Positions 32,298-40,723 of a stretch of DNA of 64,000 bases are shown one piece after another. This stretch comes from Pirellulales bacterium (GTDB lineage: Bacteria > Planctomycetota > Planctomycetia > Pirellulales > JALHPA01), in NCBI GenBank assembly GCA_033762255.1, contig JANRLT010000007.1, positions 186,001 through 250,000 on the forward strand. Direction: 5' to 3'. Every line of letters starts with the position of its first letter. The first letter of the stretch is position 1. Made by a program: the position numbers and the translations under genes. The notes under the pieces are model-generated. The model was not told the DNA's origin and did no database searches. It saw only the letters and a list, made by a program, of their open reading frames with translations.

Positions 32298-33755
32298 ATG
32301 CCCCATAATCTGCTGACGCTGGTCTTTGATGGCTTGCAACCCGCGTTTTTAGGCCCCTATGGCAACACGTGGGTGGCGACACCCGCCTGGAACCGCTTGG
32401 CGGCGGAGTCATTGCTGCTTGAACGCTTACACCTGGACCGCGCGGCCCAATCCGCCGATCCCGCCATTAGTCAGATTGCCGCGGACTTTACCACCGCCGC
32501 CTGGGCCGGTTTTCCCGCCTGGCTAATGAATTTACCCGACGATTTGGAAAGCCTCTACACTCACTGCCCGCCCGTGTCTGGGCCAGCTTTCCAGCCACGG
32601 CCATCATTGTCGTCGAATAGCGCGCTCTTATGGCAAAAATTACGCGCGGCCGGTTATCATACGTTGCTTATCACGGATGAACCGGCGGTTTTACAATTGC
32701 CCGCGGCTAGCGAATTTGTCGAGCAACTCTGGCTGGAACTCCCCTTGCCGGCGACCGCCGCCAGCGATTGGACCGGCACCCAACTCGCCCAGATTTTTGC
32801 CACCCTGACCGAAGCTCTGGCCGCCGCTCCTCAACCCTGGGCTGTCTGGCTGCATACCGGCAGTTTGCTGCGCACCTGGGATGCTCCGTATGAGATGCGG
32901 GGGGCACTGGCGGATGAGGATGATCCCGATCCGCCGCGCGATCTGCTGCCGCCACGGGGCTTCACGCTGGATCCCGATCCTGATTTACTCCTCGGTTGCA
33001 GACAATCATACGCGGCGCAAATTCAGGTGCTTGATGAATGCCTGGCGGCGTTTAGCGACAACGCGGCGCAACTTTCCGCAACCGCCGCCGCGTGGTGGCT
33101 TTTATTGTCCAGCGGCGGCTATCCCCTGGCCGAACATGGCGTCTGGGGGCGGACGCCACCCCTTCCCCATCGCGAACTCACTTCCTGTGTGGGCATGCTG
33201 CGCCCTCCCCGGGGATTTACCGGATTCATGCCAGAATGGGGGAGCGGAGCGGGAGAGCGGTTGGTTGGTTTGACCCAACCGTGCGATATCCGGCCCACGC
33301 TAGAACAGATGCTGGCTGCGCCACTTCCTGCATCCGATCTAAAAGGGGAGACGGTCTGGCCAGCCGCCGTTTGCGGTCAATCGTGGTTGGATGGCGTGGC
33401 CGAGGTGACCCGCCCGTTGCGCGATCGGCAGTACCTGCTTGCGCAAATTGGCCAAGCCGCGATGGAGGATAACTCTCCCCAGGAAAAAGGGGGGAGGGAA
33501 ACGCTGGGTGTCTCCACGGAGCATTGGCGTTACTGGAGGTCGCTGCCCACCGGGCAACAAGCCGAGTTGACAACTTCCCGGCTGTATGTCCATCCCGATG
33601 ACGATGCTGAAGTCAATAACGTGGTTGACCGCTGCCCCGCCGAGGTTGCCGCTTGTGACGAACTCTGCACCCAATGGCAAGAGCGGCGGACCACAGCCGC
33701 CTGGCAATTACCCCTGGCCGAACTCCCCCCCGTACTGCATGATCGGGTGCAATAA
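32298..33755 (+). CDS. Sulfatase-fold (alkaline-phosphatase-like) protein without sulfatase Cys motif
   Basis: The 485-residue product begins MPHNLLTLVFDGLQPAFLGPYG and VATPAWNRLAAES, the first metal-binding block of the sulfatase/alkaline-phosphatase superfamily. The C/S-x-P-S-R segment that carries the formylglycine of true sulfatases is absent. Later blocks such as LLLSSGGYPLAEHGVWG are recognisable (the usual SDHG is SSGG), so the metal site looks degenerate. No signal peptide is seen. It follows the MMPL gene by 31 bp. A binding or regulatory role is more likely than sulfate hydrolysis, but this is inference. Confidence 0.78.
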   Translation: MPHNLLTLVFDGLQPAFLGPYGNTWVATPAWNRLAAESLLLERLHLDRAAQSADPAISQIAADFTTAAWAGFPAWLMNLPDDLESLYTHCPPVSGPAFQPRPSLSSNSALLWQKLRAAGYHTLLITDEPAVLQLPAASEFVEQLWLELPLPATAASDWTGTQLAQIFATLTEALAAAPQPWAVWLHTGSLLRTWDAPYEMRGALADEDDPDPPRDLLPPRGFTLDPDPDLLLGCRQSYAAQIQVLDECLAAFSDNAAQLSATAAAWWLLLSSGGYPLAEHGVWGRTPPLPHRELTSCVGMLRPPRGFTGFMPEWGSGAGERLVGLTQPCDIRPTLEQMLAAPLPASDLKGETVWPAAVCGQSWLDGVAEVTRPLRDRQYLLAQIGQAAMEDNSPQEKGGRETLGVSTEHWRYWRSLPTGQQAELTTSRLYVHPDDDAEVNNVVDRCPAEVAACDELCTQWQERRTTAAWQLPLAELPPVLHDRVQ

Positions 33756-33984
33756 CCCCTCGCCGACTGTTTGATCCCGCCGCATCTTAGGTACGGCACC
33801 TTTTTGCTAGCTAGCGGGATGGCGGTAATCGACCTTGACACATTCGGCGGGTTGCGGGACGATTTTGCGTCCCGCGAAATCTCTCTGCTTGCCGGTTGCG
33901 CGGCTTAGCCGGATTTGTGGCGGCGAACCACTCGCCAAATTATTGCGGACACGGCACGCCGTGTTTGCTAGTCAAGGATGACCC

Positions 33985-35082
33985 ATGGCCCGTTCCAACA
34001 ATACCCTCGACACCATCACCTATCTGGCGGGGACGACATTGCCGCCACCGGCGCGCATCGTCTTGGGAAACTCCACGCTTTTTCGCTTAACAATAATCGT
34101 CCTCATCGTGGGCCTGACCCTGGGCATCATTTCGCTTTCGTGGGAGAACGGCACTCCTAGTTTGCGTTTGGACCGGGTCAAGCTGAATCAATATAAGGAT
34201 AAGACCCTGCAAGAGATAAAAAATCTGCGGGAAGGAAAACCGCTAGGGACCGCCGGACCCCAAGTGGCCGCCACGAATACGAATCAACCTAGCGGTCCTA
34301 ACGCTAGCCAACAGGGGAATCCTGCCGTGTCGTTAGGCGGCTGGACAAATTCCCCAGGATCCGCCATAGCCCCGCAGACATCTTTACCTCCCCGGCAAAA
34401 TTGGAACCAGCCCCCCGCGGGGTATACCGGCGGGGGCTACGCCGCCTCCAATACCACGGGGTATCACTCTGCGCCTGGCTATCAAGCTCAACCCCCCGCC
34501 AATCCCAACGCCGGTTACCAAGCCCCGGGGGGATTTACCACACCGCAACAGGCAGCTTCCTCTTGGGCGAATACGCCACCGGGGAATTACCCACCCGCAT
34601 ATCCCGCCGCCACCCCGCCTGCCCAGGGTTATCCCAACTGGAGTAACCCCGCCGCCAGCACACAGCAACCCCAACCCGGCAATCCACCCTACCAACCTGC
34701 GCAAAATCCCGCGTATTACGGGGCATATCCGGCGACAAACCCGCCTCCTGGTTATGCGCCAGCCCCCCCGCCGACAAATGGCTATGGCCAGCCGTATCCG
34801 GGGACCTATCCTGCGCCGGTTCAGCCAGCTCCCAATTACCCTCCCCCTAGCGCGCCTGCGCAATCCTATCCTCAACCGATCACGAACGCCGGCGTGGCAA
34901 ATCCCATGGGCTACAGTGGACAAGCTTCCCCCTTGCAGCCGCTCCCTAACAATTCCGGTTATGCCGCCAGCCCAGGATATCCGCCCAGTTCTGGTTATCC
35001 CGCTGGCGCGGGGACAACTCCTTATGGCAGCTCCCCTAGTGCCACGGTTGGACAAACGGCGGTACCGGGAAACTATCGCTAA
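33985..35082 (+). CDS. Membrane-anchored Pro/Gly/Tyr/Gln-rich protein
   Basis: The 365-residue product has one hydrophobic segment (about residues 36-53, LTIIVLIVGLTLGIISL), a short charged part with KLNQYKDKTLQEIKNLREG, and then about 250 residues of low-complexity Pro, Gly, Tyr, Asn and Gln with irregular GYP, NPA and YPP units. It ends in GNYR. An AAGGATG site precedes ATG 33985. The topology suggests a cytoplasmic N-terminus and a long disordered extracytoplasmic tail. It opens a run of five secreted or membrane proteins on this strand up to 39068. Confidence 0.7.
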   Translation: MARSNNTLDTITYLAGTTLPPPARIVLGNSTLFRLTIIVLIVGLTLGIISLSWENGTPSLRLDRVKLNQYKDKTLQEIKNLREGKPLGTAGPQVAATNTNQPSGPNASQQGNPAVSLGGWTNSPGSAIAPQTSLPPRQNWNQPPAGYTGGGYAASNTTGYHSAPGYQAQPPANPNAGYQAPGGFTTPQQAASSWANTPPGNYPPAYPAATPPAQGYPNWSNPAASTQQPQPGNPPYQPAQNPAYYGAYPATNPPPGYAPAPPPTNGYGQPYPGTYPAPVQPAPNYPPPSAPAQSYPQPITNAGVANPMGYSGQASPLQPLPNNSGYAASPGYPPSSGYPAGAGTTPYGSSPSATVGQTAVPGNYR

Positions 35083-35269
35083 AAATTCTTCCCTCGTGGG
35101 GAAAATCTTTGCCTATTGCTGGCCACCGCTGTAACCGCGGCATATAACAAGGGGAGTTTCGGGACGGGCCTCTTCTGCCAGGATCAGGTGTTTCGCCTGG
35201 CAAGGCATCGCGGCGGCCGTTATCTACCACGTGTCGATCACTGTATTTTTCTTTGGGGAGGATGCGAAA

Positions 35270-35584
35270 ATGAATTTTCATAAAACAACCCTGATTGTGG
35301 CGGGTATTGCCCTGGTAATGGTGTGCCTCATGACCAATCGCGGGGAAGGCCAGAATCCGGCCCCCGTCGGCGTGGCCAACTATCCCGAGTTTCGCGTGGT
35401 TTCTTCCGACGGGACTAATCTGATTGTTACCAACACCCGCAACGCCACGTTGTATTTTTACTCAATTGACCCGGACGGCAGGATCGGCGATGCCCTTAAA
35501 TTGCGGGGCAAGGTGGACCTGAGCAAGGTGGGAGAGGCGGAACTCAAGCCCGAAGTCTTTTTTAAGGCCACCGGGGCGCAATAA
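35270..35584 (+). CDS. Small secreted protein, unknown function
   Basis: The 104-residue product has a signal peptide or membrane anchor (MNFHKTTLIVAGIALVMVCL). The mature part contains FRVVSSDGTNLIVTNTRNATLYFYSID, which suggests a small beta domain. The ribosome binding site GGGGAGGA lies seven bases before ATG 35270, so the start is firm; the longer frame from 35231 is not used. It lies between two low-complexity secreted proteins and may belong to the same envelope module. Confidence 0.78.
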   Translation: MNFHKTTLIVAGIALVMVCLMTNRGEGQNPAPVGVANYPEFRVVSSDGTNLIVTNTRNATLYFYSIDPDGRIGDALKLRGKVDLSKVGEAELKPEVFFKATGAQ

Positions 35585-35765
35585 TTGCCCCATTACCACC
35601 TTGGCAATCAAAGATAATCTCCACCCTAAAAGGCGGATTTAAATTTCTTTTGTCCCCTCTCCGCTGGCATAATCGCTAAGATAGGTAAAGTGACGCGATT
35701 ACACACATTGCGTCGGCCATTCTGGATAATCTTCTCTGTCACACCTTACTGGAAAGGGTGTCACC

Positions 35766-36530
35766 ATGCTTTACATAAAATACAATCGCTGGCCATGCTT
35801 TACCGTCACTGTCGCCGCTAGCTTATTTCTGTGCCTGCCTTTGGCCGCACAGGCCCAATTTCCCGGATATAGCAGTCAAATCCAGCGTTATCAGCGCATG
35901 CCCAATGGCGTCCCCTATAATGGCTTTACAGGTAAAACGCAAACCACGCTGTCACGGGTGAATCCTTATACCGGTGGTCAGCAGGTGTACCACGCCCCGG
36001 CTGCCGTTAATCCTGGGTTTGTACAATATCCCCAAGCCGGACAATACCAGGTCCAGCAACTCCCTGGTTACCAGCAGGGCTATTATCCCCCTAACCTGGG
36101 TAATTATCCCCTCGGTCAAAGTCCCTACCGGCCGGACCGCGTGCGACCTGGAATTCCGCCGCAACCCTATACCAGCTATCGTCCGGTGGGTCCCGTTTAT
36201 GGCGATCAAAGCTACAACCCGCTGACAGGAGAACAAGTTGCGACTACGGTTACCCGCAATCCTTACACGGGTGAAGTTCAAACCTCGGCCAAGGTGGTCA
36301 ATCCCCTGACGGGAGAGGAATCGACGTACCTCAAATCGTATAACCCCCTGACAGGCCAGGTAAACGGCAGCAGCACCACTTATAACCCCCTGACAGGGCA
36401 ATATCAACAAAGCTATGGCGGGGTAAATCCTTACACGGGCAGGCCTTATGGCTCAACCGCCGGTTACCAAATCAATCCCTATACGGGCCAGCCGATGGCA
36501 ATCCCCGGAGCCACGCAAAACTGGCGTTAA
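35766..36530 (+). CDS. Secreted NP[Y/L]TG-repeat protein
   Basis: The 254-residue product has a signal peptide ending at about AAQAQ (residue 30). The pentapeptide N-P-(Y/L)-T-G occurs eight times: once near residue 66, then seven times from residue 155 to the end, spaced 15-20 residues apart and mostly preceded by a hydrophobic or Tyr residue. The rest is Gln, Tyr and Pro-rich. It ends QNWR. Regular repeats with Tyr and Thr suggest an extended surface or matrix protein. No catalytic motif is present. A strong terminator follows at 36674. Confidence 0.78.
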   Translation: MLYIKYNRWPCFTVTVAASLFLCLPLAAQAQFPGYSSQIQRYQRMPNGVPYNGFTGKTQTTLSRVNPYTGGQQVYHAPAAVNPGFVQYPQAGQYQVQQLPGYQQGYYPPNLGNYPLGQSPYRPDRVRPGIPPQPYTSYRPVGPVYGDQSYNPLTGEQVATTVTRNPYTGEVQTSAKVVNPLTGEESTYLKSYNPLTGQVNGSSTTYNPLTGQYQQSYGGVNPYTGRPYGSTAGYQINPYTGQPMAIPGATQNWR

Positions 36531-36673
36531 CCTGTCTGCTTGTTCCACTTTCCACGTAACAACAACATAAACAACGCGGAACTGCCACCTTTCCCGTCCC
36601 GGTGGCTTGACCGCTGGCACCTTGCTTTTGCAATACTGGGCGGGGAAAACACAGCGCAAATCACCACCACGTA

Positions 36674-36713
36674 AGCCAAGTTTGTCAAAAAACTTGGCTC
36701 ATTTTTTGTTTTT
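36674..36713 (+). terminator. Intrinsic terminator after the NPxTG protein gene
   Basis: AGCCAAGTTT and AAACTTGGCT form a perfect 10-bp stem with a six-base loop (36674-36699), followed by CATTTTTTGTTTTT. It separates the repeat-protein gene from the next gene at 36807. Confidence 0.88.
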
Positions 36714-36806
36714 GTGGGGCAAGGGCTTCGTTTCCTTAGGCATACTTTTCTAAAATAGAATAAGTCCAAACCATTCCTCCCCTAAACCTTCCAGGTGATT
36801 GTTGTG

Positions 36807-38135
36807 ATGAGCTTACGTAACCAGCGATCGTGGGCCGGATGGTCTACCACGGTCCTGAATCTGCTGCTGATTTCCACGTTTGCCGGTCGAGCGCTGGCTT
36901 GCCCCTTTTGCGGGGCGATCAACGCCACGTTCACCGAAGAGATCGACTTGGCTGATCTAGCGGTAACGGCCAAACTGGTCAAACTGCCCGTTGAGCCGGA
37001 AAAAACGGCCATCGAAACCCAAAATTTAAATCCCCCCCGAGCAACCTTTGAAGTGCTGCATGTCATCAAGGGAGGCGGGGTCATCCAGGCCGGAATGGAA
37101 ATCGAAGCGATTTATTTTGGCGACGGACCCTTGGGAAAAAAGTTTTTGCTATATGGGGCATTGCAGCCCAAGCAAGAATGGTCCACGCCGATCACGCTGA
37201 CCGACGAGTTGGAAAAATACCTTTTTGACGTGCTCAAGTATCCCAAGGATCGGGGAGAGCGGGCGGTGCTCTTGCAAAAACATTTGTTATCCGGTGATCC
37301 CATTGTCCGGCAGGATGCCTATAACGAATTTGCCATTACGGATTACAAGGATTTGCAAGCGGTCAAAAGTAAATTTGACTTGGCGCAAATTCGGTCTGGA
37401 GTGGCAAATATCGAGTCCGAGGAAAGCCAGCTTGCCCTCAATTACACATTGTTGGGCCTGTGCGGGGATTTAGGCGACGTCCCCTTGTTAGAACAGCGAA
37501 TGACTAGCGCGGATGATCGCCAGCGCAAACGTCTGGACGCGTTGTCGGGGGCGTATTTGACACTCCGGGGAGAGTCGGGGTTGGCGTTCTTGGATGAAAA
37601 ACTGATCCGCCCCGGTCTTCAAGGGGATAAATTCACCGAACTATATCGGGTACTGCTGGCCCTGCGCTATCACGGGGACGACGGAGGGCAAATTTCGCGG
37701 GAAAAAATCATCCCGATTGTCCGACAATGGCTGAAATATCCCAAGTACGCCGATTTGGTGATTCCCGATCTGGCGCGCTGGCAAGATTGGGACAGCATGG
37801 ACCAGATCATGGCCTTATATAAGGACGAAAACGGCGAGGCCCCCTTTGTCCGCGAGCCAGCCGTCAAATTTATGGAGGTCTGCCCCCATCCCCAGGCCAA
37901 GGTAAACTTGTTGGAAATGGAGCGGATCGACCCGGATGCCTTTAAACGGGCCAAGCTTTTCCGCGCAATCCCCGGATTAGGAGCCAAAAAAACCGAAGGA
38001 GCCACCGCCCCCGTTAAGGGAGCCAGTCCCCCGGCAACCCCCAGCTCCGACCCACCCCCGGGCGATTCCGCGATAAAAGCAAATTCCCCGACCTCCTCCG
38101 ACACGCCCTCGGCAGCAGAATTTCGCACCAAGTAA
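36807..38135 (+). CDS. Secreted 'CPFC' protein, planctomycetal
   Basis: The 442-residue product has a signal peptide (residues 1 to about 30, ending in GRALA) directly followed by CPFCGAINATFTEEI. The C-P-F-C pair just after the cleavage site, then a beta-type domain (VTAKLVKLP, EIEAIYFGDGPLGKKFLLYG), and then a helical HEAT-like half recall a family I have seen in planctomycetes. The C-terminal 45 residues are Pro/Ser-rich. The CPFC could bind a metal or haem, or act as a redox pair; none of this is proven. The start at 36807 follows an AGGTGA site. Confidence 0.75.
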   Translation: MSLRNQRSWAGWSTTVLNLLLISTFAGRALACPFCGAINATFTEEIDLADLAVTAKLVKLPVEPEKTAIETQNLNPPRATFEVLHVIKGGGVIQAGMEIEAIYFGDGPLGKKFLLYGALQPKQEWSTPITLTDELEKYLFDVLKYPKDRGERAVLLQKHLLSGDPIVRQDAYNEFAITDYKDLQAVKSKFDLAQIRSGVANIESEESQLALNYTLLGLCGDLGDVPLLEQRMTSADDRQRKRLDALSGAYLTLRGESGLAFLDEKLIRPGLQGDKFTELYRVLLALRYHGDDGGQISREKIIPIVRQWLKYPKYADLVIPDLARWQDWDSMDQIMALYKDENGEAPFVREPAVKFMEVCPHPQAKVNLLEMERIDPDAFKRAKLFRAIPGLGAKKTEGATAPVKGASPPATPSSDPPPGDSAIKANSPTSSDTPSAAEFRTK

Positions 38136-38279
38136 CACATTGAACTGCTTAGGAACTTTTGAACAAACTGCAAGCGCATTGCGTAAAAGGATTGCCGAAT
38201 TACCGGCTATGGATGCCATATCCCGCAAAATCGCGATCGACCAGGACTTTCCCGTGGACTTTATTTATTGGAAATAGCC

Positions 38280-39068
38280 ATGCTCTCCTCCGCCACCGCC
38301 TCCCTGCCTGCGACGGACACCCTGGAAAGAGTCAAAGCTGACACCGAGGGGAGGGATGTACCGGTCATGGCGGAAATGTTGGACTCTTATCCGGGGGAGA
38401 CGACCTTACAAAACGACCCCGCCCCTTCTTCAAATGACGACGACTGGCAAGATTACCAGCCGTTGTCGCTGTTGGCCGTCGGAAGCGTGGTCGTCGCGGT
38501 GCTGGGACTTTTAACCTTTATCGAACCGCTCATCGGCGTGGTTCCCTTGATTGCGGGAGGATTGGCATGTTTCGCGCTACGCTCGATTAGCCAATCCAAT
38601 GGAGAAATGCGCGGCGGCGTTTATGCCATGCTGGGACTGGGCTTGGCGGCGGTAGGGTTGGTTGGCGGGTTGGGCTACCATGTGTATGTATATGCCACCG
38701 AGGTGCCGACCGGATTTGTTCGGCTGAATTTTGCCGACCTGCAACCGGATGAACGCAACCCCCAAGGCTGGTATGAGAACCTAAAATCCTGGGATGGCAA
38801 AGATGTCTTTTTAAAGGGCTTTATATATCCCGGCGAAAAAAAGCAGGGACTTACGGCGTTCTTGCTCTGTCGTGATAAAGGGGATTGTTGCTTTGGCGGT
38901 AATCCCAAAATCACCGATCGGGTGCTAGTGCTTTTGGACGGAAAAGAGGGGATCAACTTTAGCGAATTTCTGCAGAAGTTTACTGGTACGTTCAAGCTTT
39001 CAAATCAAAAAGCGGTCGACGCCAGCGGCGAAGTGCTGTACGTTCTAGAAGCAGCTGAAAAACGGTAA
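38280..39068 (+). CDS. Membrane protein with a DUF4190-like segment and Cys-containing C-terminal domain
   Basis: The 262-residue product has an acidic N-terminus, two hydrophobic regions (about residues 60-105 with internal turns, and 115-145), and a C-terminal extracytoplasmic domain of about 110 residues. That domain contains LLCRDKGDCCFGGNPKITDR, a Cys-rich motif also present in DUF3299-like proteins. The helical part resembles the DUF4190 type. ATG 38280 follows a GGAAATA site. Function is unknown. A terminator hairpin lies downstream at 39245. Confidence 0.72.
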   Translation: MLSSATASLPATDTLERVKADTEGRDVPVMAEMLDSYPGETTLQNDPAPSSNDDDWQDYQPLSLLAVGSVVVAVLGLLTFIEPLIGVVPLIAGGLACFALRSISQSNGEMRGGVYAMLGLGLAAVGLVGGLGYHVYVYATEVPTGFVRLNFADLQPDERNPQGWYENLKSWDGKDVFLKGFIYPGEKKQGLTAFLLCRDKGDCCFGGNPKITDRVLVLLDGKEGINFSEFLQKFTGTFKLSNQKAVDASGEVLYVLEAAEKR

Positions 39069-39244
39069 TATTAATGACGAGTTACGAATGACAAATTGGG
39101 GCCGCGGCAAGCTGCTTTTATCTGAGAGGTGACGTTTACGTTGGTGGATTTTTTCTTTTAAGAATTCGCTCTTTTGGAGCGACCTTATTCTACGATCCGT
39201 GGTCTGTCTGACTCCTCACCCCTCAGACCAGTTCCCAAACCGAA

Positions 39245-39273
39245 TTCCGCCGATACCATCGGCGGCTTTTTTT
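39245..39273 (+). terminator. CCGCCGAT...ATCGGCGG hairpin with T-run
   Basis: CCGCCGAT, loop ACC and ATCGGCGG, followed by CTTTTTTT, make a good intrinsic terminator for the plus-strand genes. The same palindrome without the long T-run occurs at 17812 and 25371, so a dispersed repeat here doubles as terminator. Confidence 0.82.
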
Positions 39274-39368
39274 CATCATCTCTCTCGCCAGCCCATATAA
39301 ATGCAGGGTGAATGCAGACTGGGATTTCTGCAATTCTGACTTCCTCATTCTGAATTCTCACTTTCCTC

Positions 39369-39412
39369 CGGGGCCCTCGCCCAGGCTCGTTTTCCGCCAC
39401 CCACTTTTTTGC
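39369..39412. repeat. Degenerate inverted copy of the TCGAGCC repeat
   Basis: CGGGGCCCTCGCCCAGGCTCG followed by CCGCCACCCAC is related to 26653-26687 and, inverted, to 24819-24852, with more substitutions. Confidence 0.55.
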
Positions 39413-39435
39413 CCCCAACCCTCCCGTCTCCCGAC

Positions 39436-40437
39436 TCACCCACGGGGATGAAACTGCTGGTGCACTTTTTTGAGGCGCGCGGGATCGACGTGCGTGTAAA
39501 TTTGCGTGGTGGCGATGCTGGCGTGGCCTAGCATTTCTTGAACCAGTCGCAGGTCGGCCCCTCCCGCCAACAAATGCGTGGCAAAGCTGTGCCGCAACGT
39601 GTGGGGGCTGATGGCGGCGGGCACATTCGCCCGCAAGGCATATTGTTTGACCAACTCCCAAATTCGCTCGCGGCGAAAGCGCAATCCCCGCCGAGTCAGC
39701 AGCAGCCAATTGGGCCCGCCAATCTGCCTAGCCGCGCTTTTTTCCCACAGGGCCGGCCGCTCCTGCGTTAGATACGCCTGAATCGCCTCGATCGCGCGGC
39801 GGCCTAGCGGGACGATTCGCTCCTTGTCCCCTTTTCCCCGGCAGCGGCAATATCCCTCCTTGAGTTGCAGATCTCCCACGCGCAGGTTGGAAACCTCGCT
39901 GGCGCGGCAGCCGGTGGCGTACAACAATTCGAGCAGCGCGCGGTCCCGCTGCCAGCACTTGTCGCGGGGCAGGGGAGCAGTCAGCAGCGCGTCAATCTGC
40001 CCCGTCGATAATACCTTTGGCACGCGCTCCCACAACTTTTGACTGCCCAAAAGTTCGGCCAGGTTCTCCCGCAAGACCCCTTCCAACTGCAAATACCGAA
40101 AAAAGAGCTTAAGCGAGACCAGATGCCGCGCGATGCTGGCGGGAGCGAGCGATTTTTTTCCCAGCCAACCGACATAATCGGATAGCTCTTGGATCGTCAA
40201 ACGCGGAATAGGGCGGTTCCCCAGCCACTGCGCAAATTTACTCAGATCACGCCGATAGGCAGCGACGGTGTTTTCGGCCAGGTGGCACTCGGTGCGGGAA
40301 TAATCCACAAAAGCGGCCACGTACCGTGTTCCCGCGCTGATGGGGGCTGCCGGGCGGGGTGGTACCCCGGGCCGCGTGGAGGAAGGGACGGCATTTGGAA
40401 GCGCTGGCGTTGCTTTGGGGATTTGAGATTTTGCCAT
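39436..40437 (-). CDS. xerD: Tyrosine recombinase XerC/XerD family
   Basis: The 333-residue product has an N-terminal SAM-like core-binding domain (about residues 35-125) and a C-terminal catalytic domain with all active residues visible: Arg in GCRASEV, Lys in GKGDKERIVP, HTLRHSFATH with His and Arg, HASIATTQIYTH with His and the nucleophile Tyr. Length and sequence fit the chromosomal XerC/D enzymes that resolve dimers at dif; a phage or integron integrase is less likely because no mobile element is present. GGAG precedes ATG 40437; a GTG at 40467 is the alternative. A Pro-rich extension of about 30 residues precedes the core. Confidence 0.92.
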   Translation of the reverse strand: MAKSQIPKATPALPNAVPSSTRPGVPPRPAAPISAGTRYVAAFVDYSRTECHLAENTVAAYRRDLSKFAQWLGNRPIPRLTIQELSDYVGWLGKKSLAPASIARHLVSLKLFFRYLQLEGVLRENLAELLGSQKLWERVPKVLSTGQIDALLTAPLPRDKCWQRDRALLELLYATGCRASEVSNLRVGDLQLKEGYCRCRGKGDKERIVPLGRRAIEAIQAYLTQERPALWEKSAARQIGGPNWLLLTRRGLRFRRERIWELVKQYALRANVPAAISPHTLRHSFATHLLAGGADLRLVQEMLGHASIATTQIYTHVDPARLKKVHQQFHPRG

Positions 40438-40723
40438 AAGTGCTTGCTCCAGTGGTTTCATCGACACCCAGGCACGCTCCCCCCTAGTCCAACTTTGCTA
40501 GCAACCTTGGCAACTTGGCAAACAGCAACGATTATGCGGAACTTCCGGAAGCAACAGCCGTCACTTTCGCACCCCGCGCAGCCGCGCCAGCCTGAATGCT
40601 CTTTACGCTGCCCGGCAACCTGGGTAACCTTTTCCCCGACAAAAACTGCCTGTCGCGGTGCGCGCATGGAACGCGCCCTGGCGGGCCGATCCCCGAATGC
40701 GGTTTGTTCAGGAGGAACTGGAT

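Larger units (their letters stand above)
39069..39435. other. Convergent gene-free region with repeats
   Basis: The region holds the terminator-like palindrome at 39245-39273, GAATGCAGA units and a TCG-type repeat copy (39369-39412). No coding frame is credible. Confidence 0.5.

Noticed and set aside
39436-40437. XerC/D gene as an integrase of a mobile element
   Set aside because: No attachment-site repeats, phage genes or integron cassettes flank it; sequence fits the chromosomal Xer type.
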